The notes beneath the pieces were generated by a model. The model saw only the letters and a list, made by a program, of their open reading frames with translations. It was not told the origin of the DNA and did not search any database. Shown here piece by piece: positions 41,065 through 50,365 of a DNA stretch of 64,000 bases (positions are counted from its first letter, which is position 1; the number at the start of each line of letters is the position of its first letter). A program made the position numbers and the translations under genes. This DNA comes from Paenibacillus_V sp046244365 (lineage in GTDB: Bacteria > Bacillota > Bacilli > Paenibacillales > NBRC-103111): contig NZ_CP176395.1 in NCBI RefSeq assembly GCF_046244365.1, forward strand, positions 7,316,001 to 7,380,000, given 5' to 3'.

Positions 41065-43377
41065 TCAATGTTCCGTTCCATTCTCCTCTTCTTCTGCCTT
41101 CTTCCGGAACGCGCCCGGCGGCAAGCCTGTAAACTGCTTGAATGTCCGGTTGAAATTTTGCACGGTCGAATAATGGAGCCGCTCGGCGATTTCTTTAACC
41201 GGCATGTTCGTGCGGAGCAGCCATTCCTGCGCTTTCGTCATGCGCTCCCGAATCAAGTAGTCGGAGAAATGCTCCCCGGTCTTCTCTTTAAATAACCGGC
41301 TCAAATGCGAAACCGAAATGTCATGCTGCCGGGCGATCTGCTGCAGATCGGCGTCCCATCCGTCATGCACATGCTGCAAAACATGCTGCACGGCCTTGTC
41401 TTGCCGCGATACCTGCGCGGTATCCATATACGCGACGACGGAAGGAAATACGGAACCGGCCAGCCAATCCTGCACAGCGGAGAGCGTGCTTAAGCTGTGC
41501 AGCTTTTTATGCAAATCCTCCGCAAAAATGTCCCGCAGCTCGCAGCCATACTCATGCAGAAGCGAATCGAGCTCGACGAGCAAATAATCGAAAATGCCGA
41601 ACATCGTTTCCGGGCTCGCGACCGATTCGCCGATTCGTCCGGCCAGCTTGGATAACAGTCCGTTCGCTTCTTCAAGGCCGCCGCCGGTCAGATTCGTTAA
41701 TATGCTCTTCTGAAGGCTGACGATTTCGCGGCCCGATTGTGCGATAGCCGGCTCGGTTTCCTGTTCGGTTATCGTGACATTCGGTCCCATCAGGATACGG
41801 TAAGCGGAAAGCTCCGTCGCTTCCCGATAACCCTGCTTGATGCCGTGATAGTTCTTATAGGAACGGCTTATCGCGACGCTTACGGTAAATTTGAAATACT
41901 GCTCCGCGGCAAGCCGAATTTCCGCGGCGATGTTTCCCAGCTTCCGCTCCGTCTCCACCTCCGCTTCACCTCCGCCGGATTCGCCGATAATGAGCGCCAC
42001 CTGGCCCGGCTGCGTAGTCAAGGCCAAACAAGGGAAGACCGCTTCGCATATTTCCTCGGCCATTTTGCGCAGCGCGTATTGGATCAGGGACTGGTCTTTC
42101 CCCTGGTAATTTTCCGTAAGCATCGCGTAATCGTCCGCCGTGACGAGACAAACCCGGAACGCGGAGCCGTGCAGCGGCAGCCCGAGCTGATCGCGCTTGT
42201 TGCGAATTTCCGCATCCGTCATGTCCCCCCATAGCAGATGACGCGACAGGTTCTCCTTCAGGGACGGCAAATGGGCGTTAATTTCGCTGCGCAAATGGCG
42301 GTTATCGCGGATCGTTTCGTTCAATACCGATTCCAGCATTTTCAGCCCGTCCGCTCCTTTCATGCTGCCTGCATATTCCGCCGGCACTCGCTTGAGCATG
42401 CGTTCGATTGGAACATACAGCCTTTTGGAGCCCGTCAGCGCCACAATGGACCAGAAAGCGACGAGCGCTCCGATGATCTCCCACGTTATTTTTTTGATTG
42501 CGGCGGATCGCTTTGACAATTCGGCCGTCGGCGTCATCGCGATGATCGTCCAATCGTAATTTTTCAGCTTTAGGGATGAAAGTTTGTACGGAACGCCGTC
42601 AATTCGGATAAGGCCGTCATATTCTTCGGGATTTTTCCAGAATTGATACAAATCCGTAGTCGATGCCAGCTTTGCGCCAATATCGTCGCTGTTGCTGCCG
42701 ATCATCACCCTGCCGTCCTTGTCCACTACCGCCATCCGTCCCCGATACTGCTTTCTCTCTTCGCTGTCGCCCAGCACTTTGGACAGTTCCGCGATGGATA
42801 CGCTCAGCACCACGATTCCTTCCGTATAATAGGAATGAAGTGGGATCGGGCGAAACAGCATAAGCTCCTTGTTGTTGTACGTATTCGGCGTCACGACGAA
42901 AGGCGCGTTGCGGTTCGTTTGCGTATTTTGCATAATCGTTTCGTAAACGGATCGCGAATAAGGAGTGGATTGATGGACGGAGGAGTATACGTGATCGAAC
43001 TTCTTATAGATGAGCGTGACGTCGTAGCGGATGGGCGAAAAGTTCACCTGCTTGCGCAGCGTCTCCATCATATCCATCGTTTGGCTGACATCGTTGCGGT
43101 CCGGTGGCCCCGATTCGACTGATCGCTCTACCGTAACGTTCGTAGCGATGGAGACGGCGTGAATGCCCAGGTTTTCCATCAGGTGGTTCAGCCGGTATTC
43201 GACCTGCTTGAGCAGCGCCTGGTGATTAAGGTCGACTTCCTCCTGAATACTGCGCGACGCGATCGACGAGGAGAGCAGGCCGACCACCAGCACGGGAACC
43301 GCGCTGATCGCGATGGAGTAGAGCGCCAGTTTTCTTTTGAACGATACCGTTCCGAACCGCCCGCTTATCCGTTTCAT
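41065..43377 (-). CDS. Membrane-bound AraC-family regulator (YesN-type sensor)
   Basis: A 770-residue one-component regulator. Two membrane helices (about 15-37 and 295-318) enclose an extracellular Cache-like sensor (about 40-290; VVLSVSIAELSKVLGDSEE). The cytoplasmic linker domain covers about 340-650. The C-terminal AraC helix-turn-helix (about 665-765) has QIARQHDISVSHLSRLFKEK and EIAERLHYSTVQNFNRTFKQ. ATG 43377 lies 7 bases after GGAGG; ATG 43383 is too close. Such proteins sense an external sugar or lipoprotein-bound sugar and activate the adjacent operon, here the genes from 40902 to 30512. Confidence 0.92.
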   Translation of the reverse strand: MKRISGRFGTVSFKRKLALYSIAISAVPVLVVGLLSSSIASRSIQEEVDLNHQALLKQVEYRLNHLMENLGIHAVSIATNVTVERSVESGPPDRNDVSQTMDMMETLRKQVNFSPIRYDVTLIYKKFDHVYSSVHQSTPYSRSVYETIMQNTQTNRNAPFVVTPNTYNNKELMLFRPIPLHSYYTEGIVVLSVSIAELSKVLGDSEERKQYRGRMAVVDKDGRVMIGSNSDDIGAKLASTTDLYQFWKNPEEYDGLIRIDGVPYKLSSLKLKNYDWTIIAMTPTAELSKRSAAIKKITWEIIGALVAFWSIVALTGSKRLYVPIERMLKRVPAEYAGSMKGADGLKMLESVLNETIRDNRHLRSEINAHLPSLKENLSRHLLWGDMTDAEIRNKRDQLGLPLHGSAFRVCLVTADDYAMLTENYQGKDQSLIQYALRKMAEEICEAVFPCLALTTQPGQVALIIGESGGGEAEVETERKLGNIAAEIRLAAEQYFKFTVSVAISRSYKNYHGIKQGYREATELSAYRILMGPNVTITEQETEPAIAQSGREIVSLQKSILTNLTGGGLEEANGLLSKLAGRIGESVASPETMFGIFDYLLVELDSLLHEYGCELRDIFAEDLHKKLHSLSTLSAVQDWLAGSVFPSVVAYMDTAQVSRQDKAVQHVLQHVHDGWDADLQQIARQHDISVSHLSRLFKEKTGEHFSDYLIRERMTKAQEWLLRTNMPVKEIAERLHYSTVQNFNRTFKQFTGLPPGAFRKKAEEEENGTEH

Positions 43378-43693
43378 GCACATACCTCCAGATTGAATGG
43401 CGCTTGGACGCCTTTATTTTGCCAATGCGATACCGGAAAAGAGTTACCTCTCCGAATGAAATGCCAATAACAGCTACCGGCTATCAACCAATAACTGTCG
43501 TGTGCGGAACGCGCGTCAATCCTATAAGAACGGCGACAACCCGCATAAACCCAACTATAGTTGGAGTCGTCCTGAAACTCAATGATCAAATTTGCGGCGG
43601 AAGCAAAATATGAGCAGTTTGCGAAATAAAAGAACCGAAGGCAATCAAACAAAAGAGACGCCCGGTTTCCCTGCGTCCCTTTCGCTTTTCCTG
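43378..43693. other. Non-coding left part of the border between modules A and B
   Basis: No gene is seen. A minus-strand hairpin GGGACGC/GCGTCTC with TTTTG lies near 43652-43680 and looks like the former terminator of the remnant at 43694. Confidence 0.5.
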
Positions 43694-43830
43694 CTATTCG
43701 CGCACTTCAGGCGAATACTCGTCTTGCGCTTCCACGACCTTGACGTCGTCGAACCGCAGCCATGATTCGAAGCCGCGCTCGCTCGCCTTCAGCTTAATTC
43801 TTGACGCTAGGATCACTTCCGGGTAGTTTC
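43694..43830 (-). pseudogene. C-terminal remnant, copy 2 (jelly-roll-like end)
   Basis: A minus-strand frame reads SRIKLKASERGFESWLRFDD, VKVVEAQDEYSPEVRE and stop. The pattern of a Trp-Leu-Arg-Phe-Asp-Asp-Val-Lys-Val strand is the common last strand of carbohydrate-binding (CBM4/9-like) sandwiches. Third codon positions are G/C-rich as in the host genes. The N-terminal part is missing. It is homologous to the remnant at 30262, so module A is bracketed by two copies in the same orientation. Confidence 0.65.
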
Positions 43831-43861
43831 ATGTCTGTATTTTTACGTCATGAAATTACCC
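43821..43861. repeat. 13-bp inverted repeat
   Basis: GGGTAGTTTCATG (43821-43833) pairs with CATGAAATTACCC (43849-43861) with one G-T wobble. The right arm plus CTGAA recurs at 30125-30141, where the preceding GTACAACGACATG is found inverted at 43911-43923. This looks like shared pieces of one mobile or recombined segment. Confidence 0.6.
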
Positions 43862-43869
43862 TGAAAACG

Positions 43870-43900
43870 CAAAGAACCTTGACATTATCAAGGTTCTTTG
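43870..43900. terminator. Perfect 13-bp hairpin, bidirectional terminator type
   Basis: CAAAGAACCTTGA, loop CATTA, TCAAGGTTCTTTG. T-rich on both outer sides. It follows the decayed gene at 43926. Confidence 0.7.
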
Positions 43901-43925
43901 TTCGGAGAATCATGTCGTTGTACTT

Positions 43926-44102
43926 TTATATAAAGATGAGGCGTCTCTTCGTCCACCCGAATACCCGCCTCCCGCATTCTTCCTCGAAGGCGAACCAGCG
44001 CTGCTTGAGTGATACTGGGGTTGTGACCGGGGCTTCGATAAAGTCGAAGATGGAGAAGCCAGTCTTGTCGTGCCGCAAGCGAAATACTCCAGCTCCAGCG
44101 AG
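43926..44102 (-). pseudogene. Unidentified gene remnant, 58 residues
   Basis: The minus-strand frame reads HDKTGFSIFDFIEAPVTTPV, SLKQRWFAFEEECGRRVFG and ends in TAA. Nearly all third positions are G or C, unlike the two competing frames, so this frame was the coding one. An in-frame TAA lies directly upstream. I do not recognise the family. Confidence 0.45.
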
Positions 44103-44446
44103 TTAACAATACTCAGCAGCGCTTTTTGTTGATCCAAGCGAATGCCCCTCGCTTCCGTACGCCTTTATTGTAGAAAAACGTGCACGCAGTCACATACTGA
44201 GAAGCAAAGATAATATGACAATAAAAGCAGACGATATGTGCTGTTTCCGCACCGTACAGCAAGAGATAATATAAAAAAATAGGGAGGGCACCCGCCATGC
44301 AATACAAAAAATAGGTCATGTTAGCTTCAATCGCATCTTTGCTGGCTGTGGAACGGCTTGCACCAACAAGAAGGAGGTCGACCGATCGTCCGAAGCTCTT
44401 CCATCGCAAAAACCATAAAAAATCAAAATTAGAGGTGTATATAGGC
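44103..44446. other. Non-coding leader region of the alpha-galactosidase gene
   Basis: No supported gene. The stretch is A/T-rich and must contain the alpha-galactosidase promoter. AAGGAGG at about 44369 is not followed by a useful start. A hydrophobic minus-strand frame (44113-44469) overlaps the alpha-galactosidase start and lacks host-like codon use. Confidence 0.5.
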
Positions 44447-46852
44447 ATGTTATACCCGTTAAGTAACAAATTCGGAGCAATTTCATTTGATTCCGTTGCA
44501 GGAACATGGTCAATGACTGCAGATCAACGCTTGGTCATGGAATCCTTTTCGCTCGTATGGGAAATAGATGACTCCCAGATCCGCTGTCTGGAGAAAACCG
44601 ATTCGGTCGAAATGAATCAAGGCAAAGACTTGCATGGACGATACTCGGAACTTGTTGCCTATAGTGGCGCCTCAGGTACGGGGAAGAAGTTTGCGATCTC
44701 GTTCCGGTTATATGAAGAGGAATGCTTCTTGACCATAAAAGCCCGGGTCAAAAATGTTGGGAAAACAGTCATTAAGCTCGGGAAATGCCATTTATTGCAC
44801 GAGAGCGGCAATATTGATCTTGGCGAGGGAGCCGAGGAAACGGTGGCGCTTTGTCAAACGGCCTGGGTTACCGATAATTATGTGAAAAAGCTTTATTCTG
44901 AAAACAACTGTCACCGGAGCAAAACTGTCGGTTTGCTATATAATCGGTCCCATAAACTTGCATTCAACTGCAGCTTTATGACCTTTGACAGAATAAATAC
45001 GGAGATTGCATACAGCACGTCTCACAACAAGATTCATGTTGATGGTTACTGCGACTTTGATGATTATGAGCTTCAGCCGGATCAGGAAATCGAGTCCGAA
45101 ACGATCGGGTGCGATTGGTCATACGATCCTTACGCGTCTTTGGAAAATTGGGCAACGAAGGTGGGCCATTATTACAAACCCCGGATAGCCCCGAAACCGT
45201 CCGTCGGCTGGCTCGGAGGATGGACATGGAGGGACGGTTTTACCCAACAAACGTATGAAGAACTTGTGCTGGAGAATTCCGCCGCCATCCAAACGAGACT
45301 CGAAGGGTTTGATGTCACGAATTTCTGGGTAAGCATCGGCAATTTTAAGGATATGCTGCCGGGAAACTGGACAGCATTTAACAAAACGACGTTCCCCCAC
45401 GATCTCGAATGGCTTGTTTCCAAATTGGCGAAAAACGGACAACGTCTTGGCTTTTGGATCGCTCCTTTCTGGATACCGGACAAACTGAGTCCCCTGTTTG
45501 AAGAACACAAGCATCATCTGTTAAAAAGGCAAGGAGAGTTCGTCAAATGCAATTCCAGGTGGAGGTTCGGGAAGTCCGGCGATTTGCCGCCTGACGAACG
45601 GGCTGGCTTCTATTGCCTGGATGGAAGTCATCCCGATACGGTTAACTTTTTGAAGCGAACCTTTGAATTTTATCAGAAGCTGGGGATCAGGTACTATATG
45701 ATCGATTTTCTTTATGCGGGATCAGGCTCGACCCCGGGACACTTCCTCTATGATGAATATTTCGACCGCTCCAAGGTGAAAGGTCCCGAAGTATACAGAG
45801 AGGCTTTGAAAACGATCCGGGAAGCTGCAGGCGAGGATGCGTATATTTTGTCTTCGACCGGAACAACATTCCAAAACATCGGTTGTGTCGATGCTGTAAG
45901 GGTTGCCCCCGATTGCGGTGAAGGACGTCCGCTTATAAAAGGGATGAATGAATACCCTGCCATGTATACGATCAATACGTGGAATTTGATTCGAACAGTA
46001 TCGACCACAATGGCCAACACTTATTTTACGGATCGGAAGTTGTATTATAACGACGCTTTCAATGTGATGACCATCGATAAGCCTGTTCCTTTGAACGAAG
46101 CGATTATCACGGTCAGCATGTTTGCTTTGTCAGGCGGTCCCGTGATGCTCGGGGACGATATTTCGACCATTGGCGAAGAACGGCTTGCGCTTATCAAGAA
46201 GGCGCTTCCGCCATACAACAAGATGGCAAAACCGGCAGACTTGTTTGACGCCGTATATCCGGATTGGCCCAAAATATTCAATTTGAAGGTCGAGAAGGGC
46301 TGGGACGAATGGAACGTTATCGGCGTCTTGAATACCGAACCTACTACCGTAAAAATGGAGCTCTCGCTGGACAAACTTGGGTTGGAACACGGCCCTACCT
46401 ACACCGTGTTTGATTTTTGGAACGAGATGTATTTGGGTGAAATAAAAGACCGTCTCGAAGTCGAGGTGCCCCCCCATCATATCCGGGTATTTCGAATAGC
46501 CAGGTCGAGGCCGCATCCTTGGCTGATAGGGACCGATATGCATGTAACCCAAGGAGGGGTCGAAATCGAGCAGCTTGAGTGGAATCCGAACAAACGCTAT
46601 TTGAGCGGTGTATGCATCCGGCCAAAAGGGGAAGCAGGGAATTTGTTCTTGAAGCTTCCGAAAGGGTGGAAGCCCGTTCAATATGAAGGGCTTCAAACCG
46701 CAAAAGTCCCAATGGATAAAAGCTTAATTGTCCTCAAGCCTTTGGCGTTTCGAACAGAGACACTCACTTGGCGCATTGATTTCGAACCGGAAGACGAAGC
46801 AGAATTTCGCAACTTGCTGCATGTCGGGGAAGAGAGGGTCATTTTGGAATGA
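44447..46852 (+). CDS. Alpha-galactosidase, GH36-like
   Basis: An 801-residue cytoplasmic glycosidase releasing alpha-linked galactose (melibiose and raffinose type sugars or polysaccharide side chains). An N-terminal beta-supersandwich covers about 1-270. The (beta/alpha)8 barrel (about 280-620) has GWLGGWTWRDGF, the nucleophile candidate D420 in YYMIDFLYAGSG and the acid/base candidate D489 in RVAPDCGEG. A C-terminal beta-sandwich covers about 640-800. ATG 44447 follows AGAGGTG by 9 bases; the longer frame back to 44318 is not used. There is no signal peptide, so the substrate must be imported. It stands alone on the plus strand. Confidence 0.85.
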   Translation: MLYPLSNKFGAISFDSVAGTWSMTADQRLVMESFSLVWEIDDSQIRCLEKTDSVEMNQGKDLHGRYSELVAYSGASGTGKKFAISFRLYEEECFLTIKARVKNVGKTVIKLGKCHLLHESGNIDLGEGAEETVALCQTAWVTDNYVKKLYSENNCHRSKTVGLLYNRSHKLAFNCSFMTFDRINTEIAYSTSHNKIHVDGYCDFDDYELQPDQEIESETIGCDWSYDPYASLENWATKVGHYYKPRIAPKPSVGWLGGWTWRDGFTQQTYEELVLENSAAIQTRLEGFDVTNFWVSIGNFKDMLPGNWTAFNKTTFPHDLEWLVSKLAKNGQRLGFWIAPFWIPDKLSPLFEEHKHHLLKRQGEFVKCNSRWRFGKSGDLPPDERAGFYCLDGSHPDTVNFLKRTFEFYQKLGIRYYMIDFLYAGSGSTPGHFLYDEYFDRSKVKGPEVYREALKTIREAAGEDAYILSSTGTTFQNIGCVDAVRVAPDCGEGRPLIKGMNEYPAMYTINTWNLIRTVSTTMANTYFTDRKLYYNDAFNVMTIDKPVPLNEAIITVSMFALSGGPVMLGDDISTIGEERLALIKKALPPYNKMAKPADLFDAVYPDWPKIFNLKVEKGWDEWNVIGVLNTEPTTVKMELSLDKLGLEHGPTYTVFDFWNEMYLGEIKDRLEVEVPPHHIRVFRIARSRPHPWLIGTDMHVTQGGVEIEQLEWNPNKRYLSGVCIRPKGEAGNLFLKLPKGWKPVQYEGLQTAKVPMDKSLIVLKPLAFRTETLTWRIDFEPEDEAEFRNLLHVGEERVILE

Positions 46853-46918
46853 AAAAATGAGGCTGCCGGGAAACGTTCCGATGGTCGTATCCCCGTTAAG
46901 CAGGAGAAAAAAGAGCGC
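46853..46918. other. Short gap after the alpha-galactosidase gene
   Basis: No terminator with a T run is evident directly after the stop; the IS3 remnant follows. Confidence 0.4.
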
Positions 46919-47032
46919 TCATGCGGCGATCGTTTTCCGGTATTCCACCGGAGAGCGGTCGCTAAGTTTTTTCTGGAACCGTTCCTTATTGTAAAAGGCG
47001 ATGTAGTTGGCAATTAAACGTCGAGCTATCTC
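46919..47032 (-). pseudogene. C-terminal remnant of an IS3-family transposase (orfB)
   Basis: The minus-strand frame reads ARRLIANYIAFYNKERFQKK, LSDRSPVEYRKTIAA and stop. The pattern Y-I-x-F-Y-N-x-x-R-x-Q-x-x-L-x-x-x-S-P-x-E-Y-R is the universal end of IS3/IS150-type DDE transposases. The catalytic part is missing; an in-frame stop lies directly upstream. It marks a past IS3 insertion. Confidence 0.9.
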
Positions 47033-47141
47033 TTAACATAACACCGATGTTTGGCCTGGGAGACAGCTTCCCTGCGGCGTTGGTAGCATCCGTCCATATT
47101 GTCCGCGCCGGTCGCGGCTTCATCGGAAAACCTCGCAGAAC

Positions 47142-47173
47142 CAACCCCAAATCAAAATCAATTGATTTGGGGT
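47142..47173. repeat. 12-bp inverted repeat hairpin
   Basis: AACCCCAAATCA, 8-base loop, TGATTTGGGGTT, perfect. It lies between the IS3 remnant and the sialidase-like remnant and may be a terminator or an element end. Confidence 0.8.
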
Positions 47174-47189
47174 TACCTTTTCCTTCCCG

Positions 47190-47461
47190 TCTATACGCGG
47201 CAAAGCGCGGATCCCGACAATTCAATTGTAACCCGGTATCGCGCCCCTTTATGGATAGCGAAATTTAATCCTGCCACGAAGCAGCTAATCAAGAGCTCGG
47301 AACGGAATCTGGTCAACATGAACGGCGGATATATGTTGGCTGCAGGCTTTACGGTAACGAATGCTACACAGGACAGCACCTTTATCGGGACGTCCGAATA
47401 TGGTTTAGGCGCAAGGGTAATCGTATCAAGATTGAAATGGATTAGCCCAATACGCTTGTAA
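47190..47461 (+). pseudogene. C-terminal remnant of a BNR/sialidase-like protein
   Basis: A plus-strand frame reads YTRQSADPDNSIVTRYRAPL, WIAKFNPATKQLIKSSE and later GLGARVIVSRLKW before the stop. The order 'RAPLxIAxxDP..L.V.ResERvL', a G-rich turn and a final R-V-x-V-x-R-L-x-W strand is what the last blade of BNR-repeat sialidase-like propellers looks like. No ribosome site or N-terminal part is present, so it is a truncated relic, probably cut by the insertion next to it. Confidence 0.6.
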
Positions 47462-47506
47462 CCGCAGGCGTTAAAGATTTGGTAATCCGCGCTGCTGCGA
47501 GATGCC

Positions 47507-47536
47507 GGGAGGGCGAGCCTATTGCTGCTCGCCCTC
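47507..47536. terminator. Hairpin after the ceramidase-like gene
   Basis: GAGGGCGAGC pairs perfectly with GCTCGCCCTC (8-base loop). It lies about 40 bases after the stop of the minus-strand ceramidase-like gene; the T run is poor, so termination is likely but not certain. Confidence 0.55.
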
Positions 47537-47576
47537 GATTTGCTGTACCCGTCCATCCTGAATCCTTCAGCGGAAC

Positions 47577-48878
47577 TCACTCAATCTGTTTCATTTTATT
47601 CATCAAATCGCCTACTGCCCCTTTGACACGGGCTTCAACATCAGACGCAAACGGAGCGGGATATCCGAACACATAGCCCGAACTGACACCTTCATACCCG
47701 CCTTCTTCGATTTGTATGGCGGTAGGAACGTAACCGACCATCCCGTTGCTGTAACCGAGTGGCAGAATGTGACCGGCAGACCTGTTTTTGATCCATAAAC
47801 CATAGTCCACCACCATTTCTCCGCTTAACCCCATCAATGCGAATCCTTCCGCCAGCTTCAGAAGCTGCACATCCAACGTGACGGCATCCTTCTTCCCGGA
47901 CGGCTCGGTATCCATCATATTTTTCCAAACTTGCACGATTTCTTTCCCTTGAGCAGACTCTCCCATATATCTATCCAAGGGAATATCCCGAAACGGCAGC
48001 TCCGCTTGCGCGACCCATCCTTCGATCCGGGCCGCTTCCAGCTTTTTCATCGATTTGTTCAAAATGCCCTCTACCGCTTCCGAAAGGATTGCGCCGGCTC
48101 TCTGAATATCCTCGTCGTTCCCGCCATAAAATTGACCCTCTCTGATCAAAGAAGGACGAATATCTCCGCAGCAGCCTTGAAGGAAACAACTGACACCATC
48201 CCCCATCGACTGATCCAACAGCTCCATAGCGACACCGCAATATTCCGAATTCACTAGGTTGGCTGACGTAGTCGTAGGATGGCAGGTGAAGTGGAACAAC
48301 AAGCCTTTCGTTCGCCCATCCGCAGTCAAGCATCGGATAACCGTTACTTGGTTGTCATTCGGCCCCTCTTGATTGGGTGCAAAGACGGCCGTACCATCCA
48401 TGATCTTGCGGCGATTGATGCCGATACCTTCGCAAATGCCGGTTCCCTTCTCCATGGTTACGGCTTCCACATTTTCGTGCGCCTCCGCAATAGCCTGATC
48501 CAGCATCTGTTCCAAAAAGCGGATGTACTCCGTTACCATAAGCCCCAATAGCGGACTAAATTGGTCTGTTGTTTGAGGGCCTCCATGCGTGTGGGAAGCG
48601 TGAAAAAAAACATATTCCGGATCAATGTTCCATTTGTCTTGTATGTTTCTCTTCAATGCATGTACATGGTCCGAGCCCCACCAGATCAGGTCGGCTTGCA
48701 CCAGCAGCGCTTTTCGCCGTTCTCCGCCGTCGCTTTCGGGCTGATCGAACAACCAAACCCGCACTGACAATGGCCTGGTAACATCATCGTATACATCCCT
48801 TCTATTGGAGTAGCCGGCAAGCGGAACAGGAAAAGGCGGTGTAATATCCGCCTTCGCCGTCCCTAGCTTTATTTTCAT
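47577..48878 (-). CDS. Neutral/alkaline ceramidase-like amidohydrolase
   Basis: A 433-residue protein related to the N-terminal catalytic domain of neutral/alkaline (non-lysosomal) ceramidases. GTAKADITPPFPVPLAGY is the family start. FFHASHTHGGPQT holds the zinc His pair (H96, H98). LLFHFTCHPTTTS supplies another His, and FLQGCCGDIRP is the family GxxGD segment. It is shorter than true ceramidases (about 650 or more) and lacks the C-terminal immunoglobulin-like domain and a signal peptide, so it is probably intracellular. ATG 48878 has AGGG before it; an upstream extension to 49088 overlaps the next gene. It is cotranscribed with a DegT aminotransferase, which hints at an amino-sugar or N-acyl substrate. 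Confidence 0.8.
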   Translation of the reverse strand: MKIKLGTAKADITPPFPVPLAGYSNRRDVYDDVTRPLSVRVWLFDQPESDGGERRKALLVQADLIWWGSDHVHALKRNIQDKWNIDPEYVFFHASHTHGGPQTTDQFSPLLGLMVTEYIRFLEQMLDQAIAEAHENVEAVTMEKGTGICEGIGINRRKIMDGTAVFAPNQEGPNDNQVTVIRCLTADGRTKGLLFHFTCHPTTTSANLVNSEYCGVAMELLDQSMGDGVSCFLQGCCGDIRPSLIREGQFYGGNDEDIQRAGAILSEAVEGILNKSMKKLEAARIEGWVAQAELPFRDIPLDRYMGESAQGKEIVQVWKNMMDTEPSGKKDAVTLDVQLLKLAEGFALMGLSGEMVVDYGLWIKNRSAGHILPLGYSNGMVGYVPTAIQIEEGGYEGVSSGYVFGYPAPFASDVEARVKGAVGDLMNKMKQIE

Positions 48879-48915
48879 GGTTGTCCCTCGCTTCTTTATC
48901 GAGAATCGTTTAATA

Positions 48916-50268
48916 TTAGCCTCGGCGCCCCGCCGAAGTGACGCGGGACAAGTTCCAATTGCCCGTTCTCGCCGGATCGCCCGGATCGCCCGCCAACAGC
49001 TCCTTGTAGCTGCCGATGACTTTGCGGAACGCCTCCACATATTGATCGATGATCTCCGTCCTGCAATGCTTGAACCACGGAATGCCATAGACGCGGGTGT
49101 TCACCTTTTCGCTGACCGGCAGGCTTCCCGGTTCCTCTCTGACGTCGCGCGCGGAATGGGCGATCCGAGTCGGTTTGCCGTGTCCGTAGACGTCCGCTTC
49201 ATGGAACAGCGGGTGCAGGTGAAGCGGCAGATTGCATCCCGGCGAACAGTCGGCGGCACCTTCCGCCCGAAGCGCTTCGCAGAACCGGGTGATGGACAGT
49301 CCTTCCAGCTCTTCGCTCACATAGAAACCATGCGGGCTGTACCAGCCGCCCATCGTGCTGCCCGAATCCTTGTCCGGCCGATGTGCGCGGATTCCCGGCA
49401 ATCCCTCCAATTGATCCCAGAAATAACTCATCGCCTTGTCGATCTCCGCAATGCGCTGTTCGTAATATTTCAGTTGCACCCTTCCTACAGCCGAGCTCAA
49501 TTGGTGCATGCGGTACTTGTAGCCCCCGAGCGGCAGTCCGGCGAACGGCTGCAGATCCTCGGTCTGGATGTTGGCGCCGAAACGCTCATAATGGCCGAAT
49601 ACGGCAGCCCGTTCATACAGCTCGCGGTCGTCCGTCACCAAAATGCCGCCTTCCCCGATCGCGAACGACTTGCCGGTCATGAGTGACATGGCGCCGATGT
49701 CGCCGATCGTTCCCAGCTTGCGGCCTTTGTACAGCGATCCCTGCGCATGGGAGACGTCCTCGATCACCTTCAGCTTATGCCTCCGGGCAATCTCCATGAT
49801 CCGATCCATATCGGCAGGATAGCCGATATAATGAACGACGATAATCGCTTTCGTCCGCTCCGTAATACGGTGCTCGATATCGTCGGGGTCGATGCACAGC
49901 GTCACCGGGTCTACCTCCGCGAACACGGGCGTTCCGCCGAGCGAATACACCTGAAGCACAGACGCCCAGTAGGTCAGGCTCGGACAGATGACTTCATCGC
50001 CCACGCCGATTTGGCACGCGAACATGGCCGCATGGATGGAGGCGGTGCCGGTATTGCACGCCAGCGCGTACTCCTTGTTCAGCCAGGCGGCGAACTCCTT
50101 TTCGAACTGCAGCGTGACGTCGGTGCCGGACATGGCTCCCCTGCGGAGCACCTCCAGGGCGGCGGCTTCATCCTCATCCGTAATAATCGGCCATTTGAAC
50201 ATATCCCCACGACCGGACTGCACTGCCGGAGTGCCTCCGAATAAGGCCAATCGTTCGTTCATTTTCAT
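48916..50268 (-). CDS. DegT/DnrJ/EryC1/StrS-family PLP aminotransferase
   Basis: A 450-residue sugar aminotransferase-type enzyme. NTGTASIHAA (72-81) binds the cofactor phosphate, D171 (VIEDVSHAQGS) pairs with the pyridine nitrogen and K200 (LMTGKSFAIGEGG) is the Schiff-base lysine. ATG 50268 follows AGAGGAG. Members act on keto-sugars in nucleotide-sugar pathways, or on keto-inositols. The ceramidase-like gene begins 37 bases downstream and an AraC regulator lies directly upstream, so the trio is a small regulated unit. The substrate is not evident. Confidence 0.9.
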   Translation of the reverse strand: MKMNERLALFGGTPAVQSGRGDMFKWPIITDEDEAAALEVLRRGAMSGTDVTLQFEKEFAAWLNKEYALACNTGTASIHAAMFACQIGVGDEVICPSLTYWASVLQVYSLGGTPVFAEVDPVTLCIDPDDIEHRITERTKAIIVVHYIGYPADMDRIMEIARRHKLKVIEDVSHAQGSLYKGRKLGTIGDIGAMSLMTGKSFAIGEGGILVTDDRELYERAAVFGHYERFGANIQTEDLQPFAGLPLGGYKYRMHQLSSAVGRVQLKYYEQRIAEIDKAMSYFWDQLEGLPGIRAHRPDKDSGSTMGGWYSPHGFYVSEELEGLSITRFCEALRAEGAADCSPGCNLPLHLHPLFHEADVYGHGKPTRIAHSARDVREEPGSLPVSEKVNTRVYGIPWFKHCRTEIIDQYVEAFRKVIGSYKELLAGDPGDPARTGNWNLSRVTSAGRRG

Positions 50269-50365
50269 CGTTATCGTCTCCTCTATCCCGTTTCTTACGT
50301 CCATCATAAAGGAAGAGATAACCCGTTTCCGGCCAGTAGTTAACCATTTTGTCTCACTTTATAAC

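Noticed and set aside
44113..44469. 118-codon hydrophobic minus-strand frame
   Set aside because: It overlaps the alpha-galactosidase start, has mixed third positions and no ribosome site at a useful start.
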